A DNA stretch of 64,000 nt from NCBI RefSeq assembly GCF_001646655.1, contig NZ_LPZN01000015.1, positions 1 to 64,000 on the forward strand, written 5' to 3'. Both the position numbers and the translations under genes were made by a program. Of the stretch, positions 58,304 through 64,000 are shown piece by piece. Numbering within the stretch: the first letter of the stretch is position 1; the number at the start of each line of letters is the position of its first letter. The notes beneath the pieces are model-generated. The model saw nothing but the letters and a program-made list of their open reading frames with translations. It was not told the origin of the DNA and made no database searches. The DNA is from Rhodococcus gordoniae (lineage in GTDB: Bacteria > Actinomycetota > Actinomycetes > Mycobacteriales > Mycobacteriaceae).

Positions 58304-58939
58304 ATGACGACTGGACGGCTCTACGGTGGACGCGCAGGTGAGGAACGGCAGGCCGATCGACGAGCCCAGCTCGTCGAGGCCGGCCTCGACCTCCTCGGCG
58401 CCGCCGAGGGCGAGCCCACGTTGTCCGTCCGCGGCGTCTGCAAGCGCGCCGGCCTGGCGTCGCGTTACTTCTACGAGAGCTTCACCGACCGCGACGAGCT
58501 GACCGAAGCCGTCTACGACCACGTGGTCCAGCGCATCGCCGAGAGCACGATGGCCGCGGTGACGGCCGCACCGACCGGCGACGACCGCGTCATCGTCCGC
58601 GCAGGTGTCGAGAACATCGTCCACGAGATCGAGGAGGACCCCCGGCTCGGCCGCATCATGTTCTCCGTCAGCCAGGCCAATCCGCAGCTGTCCAGGCGGC
58701 GCCTGGATTCGACCCGGATGTTCGCCGGTCTCGTCACGGCGCAGGCCGAGAACATCTACGCGGTCGCCCCGAGCCCGCGCCTCGACCTTGCGGCACACTA
58801 CGTCGTCGGAGGGCTTGCGCAGGCACTGACGGCGTGGCTCGACGGCACGGTCCCGATGGATCGCGACGACGTGATCGAGGAGTGCACCGAGCTGCTGCTG
58901 ATCATCTCGGAGCAACTGCGTAAGGATCAGTCCACGTAG
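58304..58939 (+). CDS. TetR family transcriptional regulator
   Basis: A 211-residue regulator with the helix-turn-helix QLVEAGLDLLGAAEGEPTLS and VRGVCKRAGLASRYFYESF. The C-terminal domain has typical length. The ATG at 58304 is chosen; a GTG 30 bases upstream is also possible. No operator could be assigned. dcd follows after 44 bases. Confidence 0.8.
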   Translation: MTTGRLYGGRAGEERQADRRAQLVEAGLDLLGAAEGEPTLSVRGVCKRAGLASRYFYESFTDRDELTEAVYDHVVQRIAESTMAAVTAAPTGDDRVIVRAGVENIVHEIEEDPRLGRIMFSVSQANPQLSRRRLDSTRMFAGLVTAQAENIYAVAPSPRLDLAAHYVVGGLAQALTAWLDGTVPMDRDDVIEECTELLLIISEQLRKDQST

Positions 58940-58983
58940 AGCACCTGTCCGGCCGGCCCCGAGCAGGTTGTTAACCTCTATCC

Positions 58984-59574
58984 GTGCTGCTCTCCGATCG
59001 TGACATCCGCGCCCAGATCGCTTCCGGCCATCTCGGCATCGACCCCTTCGATCCGGAACTCGTGCAGCCGTCGAGTGTCGACGTCAAGCTCGACAGCCTG
59101 TTCCGCGTTTTCAACAACACCCGCTACACCCACATCGACCCGGCGGAGCAGCAGGACGAACTGACGTCGCTGGTGCAGGTGCCCGAGGGTGAGCCGTTCG
59201 TGCTGCATCCCGGCGAGTTCGTGCTCGGGTCGACGATGGAGCGGTGCACCTTGCCGTCCGACCTCGCCGGTCGCCTCGAAGGCAAGTCGTCGCTGGGCCG
59301 GCTCGGCCTGCTCACACACTCGACGGCCGGTTTCATCGACCCGGGCTTCGACGGGCACATCACCCTCGAGCTGTCCAACGTCGCGAACCTGCCGATCACG
59401 CTGTGGCCGGGAATGAAGATCGGTCAGCTGTGCCTGTTCCGGCTGACGAGCCCCGCCGAGCACCCCTACGGCAGCGCGAAGGTCGGATCCAAGTACCAGG
59501 GCCAGCGCGGGCCCACCCCGTCGAAGGCGTACCTGAACTTCGTGCACAAGCACCCCGACGCGCGTCCCAGCTGA
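58984..59574 (+). CDS. dcd: dCTP deaminase
   Basis: A 196-residue trimeric enzyme. [19 protein letters not shown] is the active-site region, with [16 protein letters not shown] following. In actinobacteria this family is often bifunctional, making dUMP directly from dCTP. The GTG at 58984 gives VLLSDRDI, the conserved N-terminus. The C-terminal HKHPDARPS adds a few residues over the usual 190. Confidence 0.95.
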   Translation: MLLSDRDIRAQIASGHLGIDPFDPELVQPSSVDVKLDSLFRVFNNTRYTHIDPAEQQDELTSLVQVPEGEPFVLHPGEFVLGSTMERCTLPSDLAGRLEGKSSLGRLGLLTHSTAGFIDPGFDGHITLELSNVANLPITLWPGMKIGQLCLFRLTSPAEHPYGSAKVGSKYQGQRGPTPSKAYLNFVHKHPDARPS

Positions 59575-59678
59575 CGTCCGCGTCGGATCCTGCGCTCGGA
59601 ACGGCCGGATACACCACGGAGGCCGCGATGTTTCCGGCCGGCCCGTGTGCACACGACCGCGCGGGTTAGTCTCTGAAC

Positions 59679-60743
59679 GTGCGCGTCGCTGTGGTTGCTA
59701 CCACACTTCTGCTCCTGCTCGCGGCCTGCGCGCAGGATACTTCGTCGCGTCCCTCGCCTCCGGAGGATCTTCCGGTGGTCCGCACGGACGGCGACCGGCT
59801 CGTTCTCGACGACCGTCCGTGGTGGCCCGCCGGGCTCAACGCCTATCAGCTGGGTACGCGCTGGGAGATCAACAGGGGATGCGGTGCCGAGGTGGATCTC
59901 GACGAGTTCTTCGGTGCGCTGGCGCCCCGATCGGTGGTGCGTTTCGACGCCTTTCAGTCCCACGCCGTGCACCGGATCGGCGACATGCTCGACTTCTCCG
60001 CGCTCGACGCCGTCTTCGACGCCGCCGAACGGCACCGGGTGTACGTGATCCCGGTTCTCGCGCCGCAGGACAGTGATTGCGACGCGGGTGGATACAAGCA
60101 GGCCGATTGGTACGACACCGGTTGGCGCGACCCGCTGCCCGGTCATGTGCTCGCCTACGACGACTGGGTCGCGACGGCCGTCGAACGGTGGGGATCGTCG
60201 CCCTCGGTGGCGATGTGGGAGCTGATCGGCGAACCCGAGACCGCGACCTGCACCGACGACGAATGCACCCTCGAACGACGCGAGTGCTTTCCCGGTGGTG
60301 CGCGACTGCTCCGCAACTGGATCGACGAGGCGGCAGGAATCGTCCGCGCACACGACCCGGACCGGCTCGTCACGGTCGGCACCATCGGAGGCGACCAGTG
60401 CGGTTCGGCGGGCGACGATTTCGAGATCGTGACGGACGCGGAGCAGCTCGACGTCGTGCAGTACCACGACTACGACGACGCGCAGTTCCTCGAGCAGCGG
60501 CTCGCCCGGTTGTCGAAGCCGATGCTCGTCGCCGAACTCGGGGTCCGGGCCGGCTCGTGTCTCGACCTGCGCGAGCGTGCCGAGATCGTCGACCGCACGC
60601 TCACGCGGTACCGCGACCTCGGGGCCGACGGTGCGCTGTTGTGGTCGTTCGTCCCCGACCCGCGGGCGGACGAGTGCACCTACGACATCGGTCTCGACGA
60701 CCCGGTCCGGTATGTCCTACGGCGTCACCACCGCTCAGGATGA
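59679..60743 (+). CDS. GH5-like glycoside hydrolase lipoprotein
   Basis: A 354-residue lipoprotein with the lipobox LAAC (Cys17). The barrel opens WWPAGLNAYQLGTRWEINRG. The acid/base position is in WELIGEPE, where families such as GH5 have NEP, and the nucleophile is likely in LVAELGVRAG. Four or more cysteines may pair. It would cleave a glycan outside the membrane. It converges on, and overlaps by 9 bases, the glycosyltransferase operon, suggesting synthesis and trimming of one polymer. Confidence 0.72.
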   Translation: MRVAVVATTLLLLLAACAQDTSSRPSPPEDLPVVRTDGDRLVLDDRPWWPAGLNAYQLGTRWEINRGCGAEVDLDEFFGALAPRSVVRFDAFQSHAVHRIGDMLDFSALDAVFDAAERHRVYVIPVLAPQDSDCDAGGYKQADWYDTGWRDPLPGHVLAYDDWVATAVERWGSSPSVAMWELIGEPETATCTDDECTLERRECFPGGARLLRNWIDEAAGIVRAHDPDRLVTVGTIGGDQCGSAGDDFEIVTDAEQLDVVQYHDYDDAQFLEQRLARLSKPMLVAELGVRAGSCLDLRERAEIVDRTLTRYRDLGADGALLWSFVPDPRADECTYDIGLDDPVRYVLRRHHRSG

Positions 60744-62381
60744 AGCGCGGTCGCTCACGCGGAAGAGCCTCCAATCGGGTTGGTCGGCCCCGTCGTTGGG
60801 GATCTCGAGTTCGAGTACGGCGATGTCGCTGCCGGTCTCGTAGATCGTGGGATAGCGGCGGTTCACGGCATCGGATGTTCCGCGACCCTCGTTGGGGACG
60901 GTCAGGATGTATTCGACTCCGTAGGACGAAGGGCGGTTGAGCACGGCCGTGAAGTCGGAATCCGAAGGGATGACGAACGTCTCGGGGCGTTCGGTGGCCG
61001 AGAAGATCGCGAACCCGTAGACCGTGTCCATCAGCACCGAACCCGGTGGCAGGTCCATCTCGTCGAGGTATTCGGCGATGCGTCGTTCGGTGGAGAACGC
61101 CGCGATCACCCGTCGCTGCTGCTCACGCACGTCGGACGGATCGTCGTCGTCCGGGAACAGAACCGTGCGCAGCGCGTGTTGTTCCTGCGACAGGGCGGGC
61201 GAGCCCATCGCGACGAACGTGATGGGCAGACTGCACACCAGTAGTACCGCACCCAATGGGGCCGCCCCGCTGTCGTCCTCGGCTCTCGGAACGGTGTGCG
61301 GGCCGGGACGTCGGGCCGCGAACCGCCCGCGTCGCGGCGCCAGTTGCACGACCCACACGGCGAGCAGCGGGATCGCGCAGATGTAGAAGCGCAGGAACGG
61401 GAAGGTCATCCCGCGCGCGTAGGACAGTGCCGCGAAGCCCAGAACCGCGCCGAAGGCCACGAACGGTACGAGCGGTTCGAGATCGCGTCGCCGCCACGCG
61501 AGCACCGCCACGACCGGGATCAAGAGCGGAAGCGCCGGTCCGAGCACGACGGTCTCGGCGAGCGAGAAGGCGATCGCACCGAGTCCGCCCGACGACCCAC
61601 CACCGCTCTGCTCGAGGATGGCGGCGTTGCCGTAGGTGGAGGTGAACTGCGCGAGCCCTTCTCCGGTGACGAGCCAGCTCGTGGTGACGAACACGACGAA
61701 GGCCAGGGCGAGGGGAGAGGCGACGAGAATGGCGTCCATGATCGCCGGCTGCCATCCGGCGCCGGGAGCGTATCGGCGTGAGCGGTACCGGACGAGCAGC
61801 GCGACGAAGACCGTCACCGCCCCACCGACGGCCAGCGCGTCGTACCGCGCGAGATACGCCAGTGCCAGGGCGATGCCCGCCAGGGCGAGGTCGTGGATGT
61901 CGTCGGTGCTGCACCACCGGATGAGCCGGCGAGCGGCCCAGCACAACGCGAACAGGAACGGTGCCTCGCTCATCCCGTTCGCGCCGTAGTAGACGATCAT
62001 CGGATTCAGTGCGAAGGCCGCCGTCACCGTCCACACGAACCACGGGGAACATCCGCGATCGCACGCGATCTTGTGGATCTGCACCGCTGCACCGGCCATG
62101 AACGGTGCCGACATGATCACCGCCGTCACCGAATAGGCCGTCAGTCCGGGGAACCACGCCGACAGACCGGCGAGAGGCACCTGGACGAGTGCGGTGAGCG
62201 GCGTGAACACGAATCCGATGGCGGCGAGATGCGGGTCGCGGCTCAGCAGCACCGTCCGCGCAGCGCTCACACGGCTCAGCGAATCCCCTTGGTAGTACTG
62301 CACGTCGAGCGCGAGCCACAGACCTGCCGCCAGATAGATCAGGCACGAGGTCCAGAACACCCACCGGCTGCGGGCCTTCAC
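60735..62381 (-). CDS. Multi-span membrane glycosyltransferase-like protein (GT-C fold)
   Basis: A 548-residue protein with about 11 helices in the first 400 residues. An early acidic loop WLALDVQYYQGDSLSRVSAA follows the first helix, the position of the GT-C catalytic aspartate. MNPMIVYYGANGMSEAPFLF is characteristic of mannosyltransferase-like GT-C proteins. The C-terminal domain is extracytoplasmic. The GTG at 62381 overlaps the upstream GT2 stop as GTGA. Confidence 0.75.
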   Translation of the reverse strand: MKARSRWVFWTSCLIYLAAGLWLALDVQYYQGDSLSRVSAARTVLLSRDPHLAAIGFVFTPLTALVQVPLAGLSAWFPGLTAYSVTAVIMSAPFMAGAAVQIHKIACDRGCSPWFVWTVTAAFALNPMIVYYGANGMSEAPFLFALCWAARRLIRWCSTDDIHDLALAGIALALAYLARYDALAVGGAVTVFVALLVRYRSRRYAPGAGWQPAIMDAILVASPLALAFVVFVTTSWLVTGEGLAQFTSTYGNAAILEQSGGGSSGGLGAIAFSLAETVVLGPALPLLIPVVAVLAWRRRDLEPLVPFVAFGAVLGFAALSYARGMTFPFLRFYICAIPLLAVWVVQLAPRRGRFAARRPGPHTVPRAEDDSGAAPLGAVLLVCSLPITFVAMGSPALSQEQHALRTVLFPDDDDPSDVREQQRRVIAAFSTERRIAEYLDEMDLPPGSVLMDTVYGFAIFSATERPETFVIPSDSDFTAVLNRPSSYGVEYILTVPNEGRGTSDAVNRRYPTIYETGSDIAVLELEIPNDGADQPDWRLFRVSDRASS

Positions 62382-63853
62382 GACGACAACCCGTGGAACG
62401 TCTTCTCCCAGTAGGAGGGATTGCGGATGAGCTGATAGGTGCCCTTGATCGCCGCGATGGACATGAGCACCCAGTACAGCGGGACGGTCAGGCACGGCCA
62501 CCACAGGTTCGCGTGCCCGGTCTCGCGACACGCGACGAAGTTCATGTACATCACGGCGACATTGCCGAACACGAGCGAGATCAAGGCGGGGAAGTAGGCG
62601 TACCACGGGAAGATCTCCTCGATGAGATCCGCCTGTCCGAGCAGCCACGACAGCGTCGTCATCCAGAACACCATGTTCAGGCACGCGATGATCGGTGTAC
62701 CCGCCAGCAGGGTGGTGAACCGCAGCATTCCCGCGGTGCCGATGACTCGCCACAGTCGGACGGGACGGCGCATGTGGACCAGCCAGGTCTGCAGATAGCC
62801 CTTGTACCACCGGGATCGCTGCCGCACCCAGTTGATCGGATCGCTGTTCGCCTCTTCCAGTGTGGTCGAGTCGAGAACCGCGGTGGAGTAACCCGATTCG
62901 GCGATCCGGACACCGAGATCGGCATCTTCGGTGACGTTGTACGGATCCCACGCGCCGATCTCGTCGAACACCGATCGGCGGATGTGGTTCGACGTCCCGC
63001 CGAGCGGGATCGGCGAGTGCGACTTCATCAGGCCGGGCAGGATGAAGTTGAACCACAGCGCGTAGTCGGCGGTGAACCAGCCGGTCAGCAGATTCTGGGT
63101 TCCGTTGTGGAAGGCCAGCTTCGCCTGCACGCACGCCACGTCGTCGCCGAGGCGGTCGAAGACGACGACCACCCGGCGCAGCTGCAGTGGTTCCGGGAGA
63201 TCCTCGGCGTCGAAGATCGTCACGATCTCACCCGTCGTGAAGTGCAGTCCGTAATTGCACGCCTTCGGTTTCGTGCGCGGGTCGGCGGCCGGGACGAGCA
63301 GGATCTCGACGCTCTCGCCGAGTCCGGCCTCCTCCGCGGCGTCGATCGTGACGGTGTCGTCCTCCTCGAGCAGCAACAGCACCTGGAGCTTGTCGGCCGG
63401 ATAGTCGAGCGCGGCCATGGCAGCGAGCAGGTCGCCGACCACCTCGGGTTCGTTGTAGGCGGGGACGAGCACCGTGTACGGCGGGAGCAGGTCGTCGGTC
63501 AGGGCGAGCGCTTCCTCGTCGTCGACGATGAACTGCGCGTCGCGGGCCATGCCCCGGGTGAAGAGCAGCAGCCGGTCGGCGAGGGTCGCGATGTACCCGA
63601 AGGTGCACAGCACGGTGAAGACGATCAGGGTAGGTTTCGTCGCTACGACCAGCGAGGCCACGAAGGCCGCGGCGAGTGCGAATCCGAGATACTTCTGCCA
63701 CGGCACGAATGCGACCGACGCCGACGAGACGGGGCTGCGTTCACGGAGTCCGTGTACGGCCTCGTGCAGGGCCGCCTTCCGGTAGGCGTCGAATTCGATG
63801 GTGTTCTCGGCCGGAACATCGTGTCCGGAACCGACGTTCACGCGTCCTGCCAT
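62378..63853 (-). CDS. Family 2 glycosyltransferase, processive membrane type
   Basis: A 491-residue inverting glycosyltransferase. Two N-terminal helices (about 54-90) lead to the GT-A domain YTVLVPAYNEPEVVGDLL, with DAED as the DxD motif, TEDADLGVRIAESGYST as the acceptor-site aspartate, and QRSRWYKGYLQTW as the QxxRW motif. Helices follow. These motifs are shared with cellulose, hyaluronan and poly-N-acetylglucosamine synthases. It is the core enzyme of this putative exopolysaccharide operon. Confidence 0.88.
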   Translation of the reverse strand: MAGRVNVGSGHDVPAENTIEFDAYRKAALHEAVHGLRERSPVSSASVAFVPWQKYLGFALAAAFVASLVVATKPTLIVFTVLCTFGYIATLADRLLLFTRGMARDAQFIVDDEEALALTDDLLPPYTVLVPAYNEPEVVGDLLAAMAALDYPADKLQVLLLLEEDDTVTIDAAEEAGLGESVEILLVPAADPRTKPKACNYGLHFTTGEIVTIFDAEDLPEPLQLRRVVVVFDRLGDDVACVQAKLAFHNGTQNLLTGWFTADYALWFNFILPGLMKSHSPIPLGGTSNHIRRSVFDEIGAWDPYNVTEDADLGVRIAESGYSTAVLDSTTLEEANSDPINWVRQRSRWYKGYLQTWLVHMRRPVRLWRVIGTAGMLRFTTLLAGTPIIACLNMVFWMTTLSWLLGQADLIEEIFPWYAYFPALISLVFGNVAVMYMNFVACRETGHANLWWPCLTVPLYWVLMSIAAIKGTYQLIRNPSYWEKTFHGLSS

Positions 63854-64000
63854 TGTGCCTCCACGAGTTCGCGACCCACCTCGATGAGCATGGAACGGTC
63901 CTTGTACTCGGGTTCGGTGTCCTCGACGGTGCCGTTGCCGCGCAGCAACACTCGCATCAGCGTGCGTGCGTTGGCGACAGTGTTCGGCTCGGGCTGCGGG
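63838..64000 (-). CDS. Partial gene upstream of the glycosyltransferase
   Basis: The last 53 codons of a gene entering from the right edge, ending YKDRSMLIEVGRELVEAQWQDA and overlapping the glycosyltransferase start by 16 bases. No family can be named from this piece. It belongs to the same transcript. Confidence 0.6.
   Translation of the reverse strand, partial: PQPEPNTVANARTLMRVLLRGNGTVEDTEPEYKDRSMLIEVGRELVEAQWQDA

Overview
The window is high-GC actinobacterial chromosome, most consistent with Rhodococcus or a close relative in the Mycobacteriales. The evidence is the arabinan biosynthesis gene aftD with its small DUF2613 partner, the mycobacterial-type gene order lpqI / TetR / htdX-fabG4 / fadA2 / fadE5, many GTG and TTG starts, and a strong G/C bias at third codon positions. 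No species can be named from sequence reading alone.

Layout. 1-10.3 kb is a cell-envelope block: two divergent flippase-type genes whose starts form a long near-perfect inverted repeat (the left one runs off the edge), a DUF3068 (PorA-family annotation) membrane protein, a membrane acyltransferase that overlaps tail-to-tail with aftD, the DUF2613 gene, an isochorismate synthase and a universal stress protein. 10.4-25.6 kb holds the lpqI/NagZ lipoprotein, a TetR regulator, the fatty-acid/beta-oxidation-like set htdX-fabG4, fadA2 and fadE5, a VanW-domain wall protein with a tandem-repeat tail, an FAD monooxygenase, a methyltransferase, a FabH-type ketosynthase and a secreted HNH-type nuclease. 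The fabG4/fadA2 and fadE5 promoters share an operator-like motif, suggesting one regulon.

25.6-37.2 kb is mixed metabolism and stress: a fused alpha/beta 2-oxoacid dehydrogenase E1, the remnant of a cytochrome P450, an alpha/beta hydrolase, a membrane-anchored UspA protein, NhaA, a two-subunit CrcB fluoride channel, a type I dehydroquinate dehydratase, a DHA2 transporter, and an SGNH hydrolase between two small unknown genes. 37.3-48.6 kb has a bifunctional PutA, a DUF1206 membrane protein, small secreted and acidic proteins, a VOC protein, an alpha/beta hydrolase, the ahpC-ahpF peroxidase pair behind an OxyR-like palindrome, and gluconokinase.

48.7-57.7 kb is the most self-contained accessory module: an arylsulfatase of the formylglycine type, a complete oligopeptide-type ABC importer (lipoprotein, two ATPases, two permeases) split into two divergent transcripts around overlapping palindromes, and a TetR regulator. 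It reads as a transporter and hydrolase for a sulfated organic compound. 57.9-64 kb carries a tRNA-Gly(CCC), another TetR gene, dcd, a GH5-like lipoprotein, and an opposing operon of a processive-type family 2 glycosyltransferase and a multi-membrane-span glycosyltransferase, probably for an extracellular glycan.
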